A stretch of DNA of 12,893 nt from DASTCC01 sp035711465 (GTDB lineage: Bacteria > Acidobacteriota > Vicinamibacteria > Vicinamibacterales > SCN-69-37), in assembly GCA_035711465.1 (NCBI GenBank), contig DASTCC010000135.1:1-12893 (forward strand), written 5' to 3'. The notes beneath the pieces are model-generated. The model was not told where the DNA came from, did no database searches, and worked only from the letters and a program-made list of their open reading frames with translations. The position numbers and the translations under genes are program-made. Shown one piece after another: positions 6,033 to 12,893 of the stretch. Numbering within the stretch: the first letter of the stretch is position 1; every line of letters starts with the position of its first letter.

Positions 6033-7736
6033 CTACTTCTTCGGCGGCTGGTTCACGCGCGCCTTCGGGTTCGGCATGTCGGACAGCCGCTCGAGCCCGA
6101 CGAGCTTCCAGCTGCCCCCGTCCCGCCGGAAGACCAGTCGCACCGGCCGCTTCCAGGCTTCGTAATCCGCGTGCTCGGAGACGATGTCCACGGCGACGAA
6201 GCCGCTCGACGGGAGCCCGGCTGGCGCCGGGATCGTCGTCGTCGTGCTGCTCGTGTCAGCGATCGGCTTGGTCGCGCCGGTCGCGTTGTCGAAGGTCATC
6301 CACGACGCGCGGTACTGCACGGCGCCTTTCACGATACCGGCGGCGACGGCGGCGTTCTCGACCGTCAGCCCCTTGGCGTCGAGCTGCGGGTTGACGATCG
6401 GATTTACCGCGGGCAGGTAGCTGCTCTTGATCTTGTCGCGGCGCTGGATGAGCACGTCGGCCAGATGTTTCTCGGCGGCCGGATCGGTGAACTCGCCGAC
6501 GTGGACGATCGCGCGAATCATGTCGTCGCTGAACGCCGCCACCCGCCGCGCCGCCCAAAAGGCGTCGTCGTCGCGCATCTCCATGTAGGTCATCGTCGGC
6601 GTCTGCGGCCGCCACTTGCGGGGGTCGAACACCGTGCCCTCGAACTTGCCGACCTCCGGGTATTTGTCGTAGTCGACGGTCTGCCAGGGGCTGAGTCCGA
6701 ACCCGAGCGTGAACAGGCGCTTCCGAGACGGCGGGCCCTCGTAGAAGTATTCCCAGCCGATGTCCCACTCGTGCTTGGCGTTGTTCATCCCGAACGTCGA
6801 TCCGACGTCCTGGAGGTAGTGCTTCACGATCGTCCGGCCGTTCTCGGTGACGACGGCATCGAGCGTGTTCTTCGTCTTGAAGTCGGTGAGGTTGGTCCAG
6901 GCGCCGAAGACGCGCAGCGCGCGCAGCTCGCGACGATACTCGTGCGGCACGATGTCGTTCGGATCGTCCGGACGCGTGCCGTTGTAGTGGAACGGCCCGA
7001 TGATGCGACCAGGCAACAGACGGCCGGCCACCACGCGATAGGTGCCGTCGCCGCGGCGCGCGACCTGTTCCAGGATCGCATTGAGATCGTCCTGGTTGAA
7101 CGGCGTGCGCTCGCCGCTGGGGCGCCGGATCGACGCCTTCGGGTCGATCGTCGCCTTCTTCGGATCGAACGTCGTCAGGAACGACTCGACCTGGTTGTAG
7201 CCCAGGGCGTGGAAGATCTTGGTCGCGATGACGACGGCACCGGTGGCGCCGCCGGGATAGGCCGGCGGGTCGAACTCGATGAACCAGGTCTCGCCGTTGG
7301 CGTCCTGCGCGGTGAAGCCGGGATGAGCGCCCGACGTCTTCTCGCGCGTAATGACCCACCTGGACGGATCCGGCGGCCGGCCGACGACCGGTCCGCGGAC
7401 CAGCTCCTCGGTCGCGATCGCGCGCGCGCCGACCCGGTTCGTGAACCAGCTCGAGTCCGGCACTTCGTCGATGGTGTTGATGTTCCTGGCGCGCAGCCCG
7501 CTCGGCTCGTGGCCGGAATTGACGAACAGGTTGAAGACGAGGTCGTAGAGCTCGGAGCCCTCGTACAGCGCCGTCTTCGACGCGTCCTGCGACTCCGGCT
7601 CGCGTGCGATCGGATCGTCGGGAAAGTAGCGCTGCCCCTGCATCGACGCGGTGGTCGCGCACAGGCCGATGGCGCCGACGGCAAGTGCCAGGATGCCGGC
7701 GCGGCGGGCACGAGAGAGAGGCGGTGTGCTCAGCAT
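6033..7736 (-). CDS. Secreted protein with protein-kinase-like catalytic motifs, unknown substrate
   Basis: A 567-residue protein with an N-terminal signal sequence (about residues 1-30; the Cys in IGLCATT lacks a good lipobox). The central region contains TDFKTKNTLD, where Asp285, Lys287 and Asn290 match the kinase catalytic loop DxKxxN. Twenty residues later YLQDVGSTFG supplies Asp310 in a DxG motif. Upstream, WFIEFDPP and ATKIFHALGYN look like the beta3 strand and alpha-C helix of an N-lobe, but Glu154 stands where a Lys would be expected. The C-terminal 150 residues are soluble and include a Ser/Thr-rich linker (SSTTTTI). It starts 12 nt after the Omp85 gene. I infer an exported kinase-fold protein; it may be inactive or atypical. 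I do not know a named family for it. Confidence 0.8.
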   Translation of the reverse strand: MLSTPPLSRARRAGILALAVGAIGLCATTASMQGQRYFPDDPIAREPESQDASKTALYEGSELYDLVFNLFVNSGHEPSGLRARNINTIDEVPDSSWFTNRVGARAIATEELVRGPVVGRPPDPSRWVITREKTSGAHPGFTAQDANGETWFIEFDPPAYPGGATGAVVIATKIFHALGYNQVESFLTTFDPKKATIDPKASIRRPSGERTPFNQDDLNAILEQVARRGDGTYRVVAGRLLPGRIIGPFHYNGTRPDDPNDIVPHEYRRELRALRVFGAWTNLTDFKTKNTLDAVVTENGRTIVKHYLQDVGSTFGMNNAKHEWDIGWEYFYEGPPSRKRLFTLGFGLSPWQTVDYDKYPEVGKFEGTVFDPRKWRPQTPTMTYMEMRDDDAFWAARRVAAFSDDMIRAIVHVGEFTDPAAEKHLADVLIQRRDKIKSSYLPAVNPIVNPQLDAKGLTVENAAVAAGIVKGAVQYRASWMTFDNATGATKPIADTSSTTTTIPAPAGLPSSGFVAVDIVSEHADYEAWKRPVRLVFRRDGGSWKLVGLERLSDMPNPKARVNQPPKK

Positions 7737-7748
7737 GGCGTCCTGACC

Positions 7749-9035
7749 CTAGAAGCTCGCGGAAGACGCGAAGATGAGCGACAGACCTTCGCGGCTCTTC
7801 GCAATCTCGATGCGCAGCGGCGTGGAAAACGGGCCGTGGAAGCGCGTTCCGACGCCCCAGTCCGACTTGAGGTGATCGAAATCGAGATCCGCGGTTCGCG
7901 ATGCGACCTTGCCGGCGTCATAGAAGAACGCGAGGTCGAAGTAGCGGTTGACCGCGATGCGCCATTCGCCCTGGAGCAGCAGGCTGTTCGTGTCGCGGAA
8001 ACGCCAGCTGCTGTAGCCGCGGAGCGACGAGCCGCCGCCGACGGAGGGCAGCATGAAGAACGGCGTCTGTTCGCCGTCGTGCGCGTTGGACGTCTGCACG
8101 CGCGCGCGGAACGCCAGCACCCACGCCTCGCGCAGGATCGGGATGTGCTGGATCGCTTCGTATTCGATGAAGCGGAAGCCGAACTCGTCGTCGTTGTCGT
8201 GGTACTGGTGCACCATCGCCGCAAGGAAGCCGCCGCGACGCGTGTAGCCGGGCGACGTCCGCCAGTCGAGGCCGACGCCATACGTGAAGTGCAGATAATC
8301 GACCTCGGCGCCAAGGCCCGGGAGCGTCGCCGGCGTGTACACGGTCTCGACGGACGGGAACGATCCGGTGCCGGGCTGCTGCGACCACTGCGTCCACTCG
8401 ACGCCGCCGCGCAGCAGCAGGACCTTGCGCGTCGGGTAGTAGTCGAGCATCGCGGACAGGTACGGCTGCTCGAACAGGTAGTTGGTGCGATTCTCTTCGC
8501 TGGTGTCGTTGCCGAGACCGTAAAAGCCGACCTGCGTCGCTTCACGCCAGCCGCCGAGCACCGAGAGCGCCGCGCGCCGATGGAACAGCCGCGGCGCGAT
8601 GAACTCCGCTTCGAGCCGCTTGTAGTTCTTGAAGGTCCAGCTGCCGCGGACGTCGACGTAGTTGTAGGGGCTGACGAAGGTCGCCCGGCCGAGGCCGAGC
8701 GTGAAGCCGCCGCCTGCATACGCGTTCTGGAAGAACGGATGCCAGTTCGGCGTGCCGCGAGCGAGAACGGCGTCGAACCGTCGGAAGATCTCCTCCGCCC
8801 TGTTCGGCACGTAGGGCTGCAGCTTGCCTGCCTTCTCCGCCTGTGCCTGCTCGATCACCGCCTGCCGCGTCGCCGGCTGCTGATCCTCGGGCGGGAGCGC
8901 GGTCGACACCTCGGCCCCCAGCGCGACCCCGGCGAGGGCTTGAAGCGACGAGGGCAGCGGCGTTTGAGCCGCCGCGGCCCCCGCCCACACGGCGGCGAAC
9001 GCGAACAGCGTCAGGACTCTCGACACTCCAGACAT
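7749..9035 (-). CDS. Omp85/BamA-TamA-type outer-membrane barrel without POTRA domains
   Basis: About 428 residues. A Sec signal peptide (MSGVSRVLTLFAFAAVWAGAAAA, cleavage before QTP) is followed by a low-complexity region of about 60 residues (EDQQPATRQAVIEQAQAEKAGKLQPYVP), then a barrel from about residue 85. The loop-6 signature LRGYSSWRF, the strand LLLQGEWRIAVNRYFDLAFFYD and the terminal SASF are typical of the Omp85 surface-antigen (D15) barrel; the final Phe fits BAM recognition. There is no room for POTRA repeats, so it belongs with the short 'no N-terminal domain' Omp85 proteins. A TTG at 9047 in the same frame would add four residues. I prefer the ATG at 9035 because AGAAGG lies 12 nt upstream of it and directly abuts the TTG. 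It is followed 12 nt later by the kinase-like gene. Confidence 0.88.
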   Translation of the reverse strand: MSGVSRVLTLFAFAAVWAGAAAAQTPLPSSLQALAGVALGAEVSTALPPEDQQPATRQAVIEQAQAEKAGKLQPYVPNRAEEIFRRFDAVLARGTPNWHPFFQNAYAGGGFTLGLGRATFVSPYNYVDVRGSWTFKNYKRLEAEFIAPRLFHRRAALSVLGGWREATQVGFYGLGNDTSEENRTNYLFEQPYLSAMLDYYPTRKVLLLRGGVEWTQWSQQPGTGSFPSVETVYTPATLPGLGAEVDYLHFTYGVGLDWRTSPGYTRRGGFLAAMVHQYHDNDDEFGFRFIEYEAIQHIPILREAWVLAFRARVQTSNAHDGEQTPFFMLPSVGGGSSLRGYSSWRFRDTNSLLLQGEWRIAVNRYFDLAFFYDAGKVASRTADLDFDHLKSDWGVGTRFHGPFSTPLRIEIAKSREGLSLIFASSASF

Positions 9036-9138
9036 GCGTGTGTCCAACCTTCTGCTGCTGCGGTCCCGAACCGGCGAGCAGGATGGCGTTGGCGCTATCG
9101 ACGATCGGCCGCTCGGGAAGCGGCGATTTCGTCCGGAG

Positions 9139-9144
9139 ACTATA
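9139..9144 (-). promoter_or_regulatory. Candidate -10 box for the Omp85/kinase-like unit
   Basis: TATAGT on the minus strand, identical to the hexamer before the subtilase gene, about 104 nt upstream of the Omp85 ATG. The implied leader of about 95 nt contains the 6-bp hairpin at 9108-9124. No good -35 is visible. Confidence 0.35.
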
Positions 9145-9201
9145 CCGGATCGCGGCCTTGCGATTCCGCCTTCCCTTCGGCGTGCCGGACGGTGGCGGCG
9201 G

Positions 9202-9220
9202 GCCGCGGCGCCGCCGCGGC
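9202..9220. repeat. GC-only inverted repeat in the divergent intergenic region
   Basis: GCCGCGG (9202-9208) and CCGCGGC (9214-9220) pair over 7 bp around a 5-nt loop. It could be an operator or secondary structure between the two promoters. It could equally be chance in a nearly pure G+C stretch. Confidence 0.25.
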
Positions 9221-9354
9221 GGTGCCGGTCAGGCGCTTGTCCCTGAATCAGTCATGACCGTGGGCCCGGAATGAACGGCATGAGTCGTTCCCAGGGGACG
9301 CTGGCCAGCGCCAGCCGCGAACGTCGAGCGTGGCGAAAGCTGGCGCGGCGCCGG

Positions 9355-9362
9355 TATATGCT
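9355..9362 (+). promoter_or_regulatory. Candidate -10 region for ppk2
   Basis: TATATGCT contains two overlapping weak -10 matches (TATATG and TATGCT), about 65 nt before the ppk2 ATG, with the palindrome GCTGGCCAGC about 45 bp further upstream. No -35 is recognisable. Confidence 0.25.
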
Positions 9363-9409
9363 CGTCCGGTTTTCCCCGCGGCGCCGCTCGCCGGCGCCAC
9401 CGTCGAGCC

Positions 9410-9419
9410 CCTCCGGAGG
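9410..9419 (+). promoter_or_regulatory. ppk2 ribosome binding site within a palindrome
   Basis: GGAGG at 9415-9419 lies 5 nt before the ATG. With the preceding CCTCC it forms the perfect palindrome CCTCCGGAGG, so the site could be partly self-occluded or could pair between transcripts. Confidence 0.65.
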
Positions 9420-9424
9420 TCGCG

Positions 9425-10348
9425 ATGAATCAAATCCGCAAGCTGATCAACCAACTGGCGGTACCGCCGGGCAAGAAGGTCAATCTGCAGAAACACGACC
9501 CGGGTTGGACGGGCTCGCTGAAGAGTAAGGAACGCGCCAAGCTGCTGCTCGAACAGGGCGTCCAGCTGTTGTCGGAGCTGCAGGCGAAGCTCTACGCGCA
9601 GGACACCTATTCCGTGCTGGTCATCTTCCAGGCGATGGACGCGGCCGGCAAGGACGGCGCGATCCGTCACGTGCTCTCGGGTGTCAACCCGCAGGGCTGC
9701 CAGGTGTTCGCGTTCAAGGCGCCGTCCGCCGAGGAACGGGACCACACCTACCTGTGGCGATCGATGAAGGCGCTGCCCGAGCGCGGTCGCATCGGCATCC
9801 ACAACCGCTCGTACTACGAAGAGGTGCTGGTCGTCCGCGTGCACACGGAGATTCTCGCCGCGCAGCAGCTGCCGCCCCACATGAAGGGCGAAGGCGTCTG
9901 GAAACGGCGCTTCCGCGAGATCAACGACTTCGAGCGGCATCTCACCGACAACGGCACCATCGTGATCAAGCTCTTCCTCCACGTCTCGAAGGAGGAGCAG
10001 CGGCAGCGCTTCCTGGAGCGCATCGACGAGGAAGACAAGAACTGGAAGTTCTCCATCGCCGATGCCAGCGAGCGCGGCAAGTGGGACGAGTACATGGAGG
10101 CGTACGAGGAGATGCTCGAGCACACGAGCACCAAGGACGCCCCGTGGTACATCGTGCCCGCCGACTACAAGTGGTTCACCAGGGTCGCGGTCGCCGCGAT
10201 CCTCTGTCAGCGGATGATGGATCTCGACTTGAAGTTCCCGACGGTCGACGACAGACGCAAGAAGGAGCTGCAGGAAGTGAAGCGGCTGCTGCTCGACGAA
10301 GATCTGGCCACCAGGCAGCGTTCGAAGCGGCGCGCGGCGACGTCGTAG
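9425..10348 (+). CDS. ppk2: Polyphosphate kinase 2 (polyphosphate:nucleotide phosphotransferase)
   Basis: A 307-residue single-domain cytoplasmic PPK2 enzyme that transfers phosphate between polyphosphate and nucleotides. The P-loop is MDAAGKDG (residues 71-78), followed by the signature IRHVLSGVNPQGCQVFAFKAPS. Next come LWRSMKALPERGRIGIHNRSYYEEVLVVRVH, the second acidic motif in INDFERHL and KLFLHVSKEEQRQRF. The lid region is EDKNWKFS...ERGKWDEY. The pattern matches the one-domain polyphosphate:nucleotide phosphotransferase subgroup, which favours nucleotide phosphorylation from polyP; the preferred nucleotide cannot be read from the sequence. Length is normal. It is the only plus-strand gene and appears monocistronic. 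A charged Arg/Lys tail ends the protein. Confidence 0.95.
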   Translation: MNQIRKLINQLAVPPGKKVNLQKHDPGWTGSLKSKERAKLLLEQGVQLLSELQAKLYAQDTYSVLVIFQAMDAAGKDGAIRHVLSGVNPQGCQVFAFKAPSAEERDHTYLWRSMKALPERGRIGIHNRSYYEEVLVVRVHTEILAAQQLPPHMKGEGVWKRRFREINDFERHLTDNGTIVIKLFLHVSKEEQRQRFLERIDEEDKNWKFSIADASERGKWDEYMEAYEEMLEHTSTKDAPWYIVPADYKWFTRVAVAAILCQRMMDLDLKFPTVDDRRKKELQEVKRLLLDEDLATRQRSKRRAATS

Positions 10349-10447
10349 ACGATCCGGCTGCGCGGCCGACCGGACGCAGTTGTTCCTGTATGTGACGGCG
10401 TGCGGCCAGGGCGCACCGGCGAAGGCCTGGACCCGATGGACCGCGAC

Positions 10448-10466
10448 GTGCGCTGTATCAGCGCAC
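10448..10466 (-). terminator. Hairpin across the cytochrome stop codon, possible weak terminator between convergent genes
   Basis: GTGCGCT (10448-10454) and AGCGCAC (10460-10466) pair perfectly over 7 bp with a 5-nt loop, and the minus-strand TGA stop (10458-10460) lies in the loop and arm. It is the clearest structure in the 109-nt gap between ppk2 and the cytochrome gene. No T tract follows on either strand, so Rho-independent termination is uncertain. Confidence 0.3.
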
Positions 10467-12130
10467 CGTGCGCGAAGCAGCGGCGACGGCCAGCGACGAG
10501 ACGTCGGCCATCTCCTCGTACCAGGCGACGAAGCGGCGTGGCTCCGGCGCATCGTACGCCTTGAGATTCTGGGCCCAGCGGTAGGCGATCGGCTGGTAGC
10601 GCAGTGCCACCGCCACGGTGTACGGCCCGGCTGCCGATCCGAGATCGATCGCGTAGGTGATTCGATCCGAGCCGGCGACGAAATCGGCGTCGGCAGCGGC
10701 ATGGCCCTGCACCGCGATCTCGGCGGCCGCGCCGGCTTTGTCGAACCCGTGCGGCAGCAGCCGGTTGTCCTTGACGAAGCGCGCGCCGGTCAACAGCCCC
10801 GTGGTCACGACGCCGGCCGGATCGACCATCATCGACTCATAGATCTGGACGTCGTCGGCGCTCGCGATCCGCGTGTAGTGAGGCTCGACGCGGCGGGGAT
10901 CGGCGTCGTTGTCGTTGCCGGCGATGCTGCCGTCGGGCCGGACCGCGCCCGACTCGAAGACGACGCGCCCGGCGTCATCGCGCACGCTCAGGTGCAGCCA
11001 CGCGCGGCGCGAGGGATAGGCGGTCGGAAACTTGTGCCCGGCCTGGTTCTCGACGGCGACCTCGATCTCGAGCCGGCCGCCGGACAGCTCGGCGCGGGCG
11101 ATGGCCACGGTCGCCGTCGCGCTCTGAAGATGAGCGATGGTGCGGGCGATCGCCGCATCGAGCTCGCGCGGCGTCGCCGGAACGCCGAGCTCGGTGCGAT
11201 GCCGGCTCAGCATCCGCAGCATGAAGAAGTTGCCGCCGCGGAACTCGTGCCGCGAGACGTTGCTTCGCGGCTGCGGCAGCACCGCGGAAATCGGCGTCTC
11301 GACGCCGACTTCCGGCATGTGGCACGACTGGCTCGTGTGTCGCGATAGACGCTCGCGCGCCATTCGAGGTACGGAGTCTGCTCCGGCATCTGCAGCCCCG
11401 CCGCGGCGCCGGGCGCCAGCGGACGCGTGAACAGCGTATGGCAGGTTGCGCAGAGCTCCGAGCGCTGCACGTGCGTGGACTCGGTCGGCCTGAAGCCGCT
11501 CGCAGAGTGCATCATCGTGCTGCGGCCGGCGTCGATGGCGAAGGGCCCGAACACCGGGCGCAACGGCGTCCGCGGCTCGACGTCGATGACGTAGCCGCCG
11601 GTGAAGCTCTCCCGCTCGCCGAATCGTGCGGCGGTGATCTGATGGCAGACCGTGCACGACACGCCTTCGGCCGCCAGCGGATCGGCCGGCCCGCCGCGCG
11701 CGGTCATGAGCGAGAAGATTCGCCCGCGTTTGCCACCGGCGCGGGCCGCGACCGTCGTCATCGGCATGTGGCAGATCGAGCACTCGTCTTCGATCTCCGC
11801 CGCGGCTTGGGGGTGATCCATCACCTCGCGGCGCACCGCCGCCAGCCAGTACGGATCGTACGACGAGTTGGCCATCATCGAGCCGCGCCAGTCGGCGCCG
11901 AAGGAGATGTCCTCGCCCTTCGGGGTGATCACGTTGTTGTGGCACGCGATGCAGGAGGACGAGGGCTCGAAGAGCGGCCCGGAGCGGACGGCGGCGCCCG
12001 ACGCGGCGCGGACCGCCTGCGGCGGCGGTCCGGACGCGGCGACCAGCGTCGTCGCCCAGACCAGCGCCGCCAGCGCCAGCGGCGCCGCGCCGGAGATCCG
12101 TCGTTTACCAGCCATCGAAGAGTCCGCCAT
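10458..12130 (-). pseudogene. Multiheme c-type cytochrome, reading frame broken near 11331-11347
   Basis: The N-terminal part reads from ATG at 12130 (alternative ATG 12115, overlapping the upstream gene by 11 nt). It has a signal peptide (MAGKRRISGAAPLALAALVWATTLVAA) and four haem motifs: CIACH, CSICH, CTVCH and CATCH. The frame runs correctly to TPYLEWRASVYRD and then becomes nonsense, ending at 11207. From about 11341 a different frame continues the protein: SQSCHMPEVG, then NQAGHKFPTAYPSRRAWLHL and a long beta-rich C-terminal domain ending at 10458. A -1 shift (or one missing base) joins the halves into about 556 residues. At the junction the expected fifth CxxCH reads SQSCH, because AGC occupies the first Cys codon. 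The unbroken protein would be a periplasmic electron-transfer cytochrome. Whether this is a real mutation, a recoding event or a sequencing error cannot be decided here. Confidence 0.8.
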
Positions 12131-12893
12131 CGAACCAGTCCCACAGGACGTAGAAAAGAAACTGCTTCGATCGGCCCGCCCGCTCGTTGACCGGCAGCCG
12201 CATGCCGGCGCTGAGCAGGATGTGCTGCCGCTGGTTGAGGCTCACCTGCAGCTGCGGGATCGCGTCCCAGAGCGCGATCGCGCCCGACTCGAGCTCGCGC
12301 GCCGCGACCAGCTCGAGCATCGGCGTCCAGCTGCGGCCGTAGCCGCGATCGGCGGCGAAGGTCCTGCCGACAGCGAAGCGCCAGAACCCTTCGCGTTCGG
12401 CGCGCGCCTCGTCGAAGGGCAGCTCGATCCCGCCCTGGAACTGGAGGAACACGTCCTGCGGCAGGATCTGACCGAACGAGACGAACGGCTCGAACACCGC
12501 CGTGCCCTTGCCGCGGCCGCGTTCGGCGTTGCCGGTCGGCAGGATGATTTCGCCGGCGACGCTCAGGATCGAACCGCGCGCGAAGCTGTGATAGATCGCC
12601 CGCTTGACGCCGACGGCGAGATCGCCGAACCCGCTGCCCCAGCCGTCGTCGAAGCGGGCCGAGGGAATCGGCAGCTTGAACTCGATCTGATTGCGGGCGC
12701 CGAAGCGGCGCTCGTAGATGAGGTCGGTGTCGACGGCGCCGTCCTCGAACGCCATGGCGATCACCGCCTCGTCCTCGGGATAGGCCTTTTCGGTGGCGAA
12801 CGCGCGCGGCAGGTTCAGCTCGCCGCGCGGCCACGCCGGATCGCCGCAGAAGGTGCGGACGTGATCGAAGATCCGCTGCAGCTCGCCGGCGGT
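12105..12893 (-). CDS. Outer-membrane barrel-like protein, 5' end cut by window edge
   Basis: The frame is open from the right edge to TAA at 12105 (262 codons seen), so the N-terminus is missing; the in-frame GTG at 12764 is internal. The visible start (QRIFDHVRTFCGDPAWPRGELN) looks like the end of a preceding helical domain, possibly a cytochrome c fold, though no CxxCH is in the window. The remainder has barrel-like strands: IYERRFGARNQIEFKLPIP, GEIILPTGNAERG, VFLQFQGGIELPF, QLQVSLNQRQHILLSAGMRLPV. It ends with aromatic-rich YVLWDWFDGGLFDGW. The stop overlaps the start of the multiheme cytochrome gene, so the two are probably co-translated and may act together in electron transfer at the envelope. 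Family not firmly recognised. Confidence 0.7.
   Translation of the reverse strand, partial: TAGELQRIFDHVRTFCGDPAWPRGELNLPRAFATEKAYPEDEAVIAMAFEDGAVDTDLIYERRFGARNQIEFKLPIPSARFDDGWGSGFGDLAVGVKRAIYHSFARGSILSVAGEIILPTGNAERGRGKGTAVFEPFVSFGQILPQDVFLQFQGGIELPFDEARAEREGFWRFAVGRTFAADRGYGRSWTPMLELVAARELESGAIALWDAIPQLQVSLNQRQHILLSAGMRLPVNERAGRSKQFLFYVLWDWFDGGLFDGW

Larger units (their letters stand above)
9036..9424. other. Divergent intergenic region between the Omp85 gene and ppk2
   Basis: A 389-bp stretch without a credible gene. Seen on the minus side: a TATAGT box (9139-9144) and a leader hairpin GCCGCT/AGCGGC (9108-9113 / 9119-9124). In the middle: a GC-only inverted repeat (9202-9220). On the ppk2 side: the palindrome GCTGGCCAGC (9300-9309), overlapping a GCTGGC/GCCAGC hairpin (9300-9315), a TATATG/TATGCT box (9355-9362) and the ppk2 ribosome binding site. 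It probably holds both promoters. Confidence 0.6.

Noticed and set aside
5967..9257. A 1096-codon open frame on the plus strand
   Set aside because: It runs opposite to the kinase-like and Omp85 genes. Its composition (Arg, Ala, Val, Asp, Glu) is that of an antisense shadow, and no motif or ribosome binding site is seen.
9248..10702. A 484-codon open frame on the minus strand across ppk2
   Set aside because: It is antisense to a full-length PPK2 with canonical motifs and spans the convergent gap without a recognisable domain.
11207..11945. Reading the two cytochrome halves as two separate genes
   Set aside because: The C-terminal half has no plausible own start or signal peptide near the junction. 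Both halves join smoothly into one cytochrome when the frame is shifted by one base.

Overview
The window is a GC-rich, densely coded bacterial chromosome segment from a Gram-negative organism: several genes encode outer-membrane barrels with Sec signal peptides, and one encodes a periplasmic c-type cytochrome. The gene content (secreted S8 protease, Omp85-type barrel next to a secreted kinase-like protein, multiheme cytochrome, PPK2) would fit a soil Acidobacteriota-like bacterium. That placement is inference from gene flavour only. All genes run on the minus strand except ppk2. I see no rRNA, tRNA, CRISPR array, insertion sequence or attachment site.

In minus-strand transcription order from the right edge: (1) 12893-10458 holds a partial outer-membrane protein gene overlapping a multiheme cytochrome c gene. 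The cytochrome frame is broken near 11331-11347, and a fifth haem motif is damaged at the same spot. (2) The plus-strand gene ppk2 (9425-10348) converges on the cytochrome and diverges from the next unit across a 389-bp intergenic region. (3) 9035-6033 is a two-gene unit: a POTRA-less Omp85-type barrel, then a secreted protein carrying DxKxxN...DxG protein-kinase-like catalytic motifs. A strong nested hairpin follows it. (4) 5872-3008 has its own promoter and ribosome binding site and encodes a secreted subtilase, a small outer-membrane barrel and the tRNA deaminase TadA. (5) 2946-1 encodes a SIR2-like protein joined by an ATGA stop/start overlap to a STAND NTPase with a membrane segment and the beginning of a WD40-like propeller. 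This last gene runs off the left edge.

The most interesting element is unit 5. A SIR2-like NAD-binding effector translationally coupled to an nSTAND1-TM-WD40 sensor/switch has the logic of an abortive-infection (Avs-like) immune system, but split over two genes. It has its own candidate leaderless promoter directly behind tadA. The second most interesting element is the secreted kinase-like protein paired with the Omp85 barrel: its C-lobe motifs are canonical, but its N-lobe Lys/Glu pair is not evident.

Many long overlapping open frames on the opposite strand (for example 2891-5950 and 5967-9257 on plus) are by-products of high GC3 and were not annotated.
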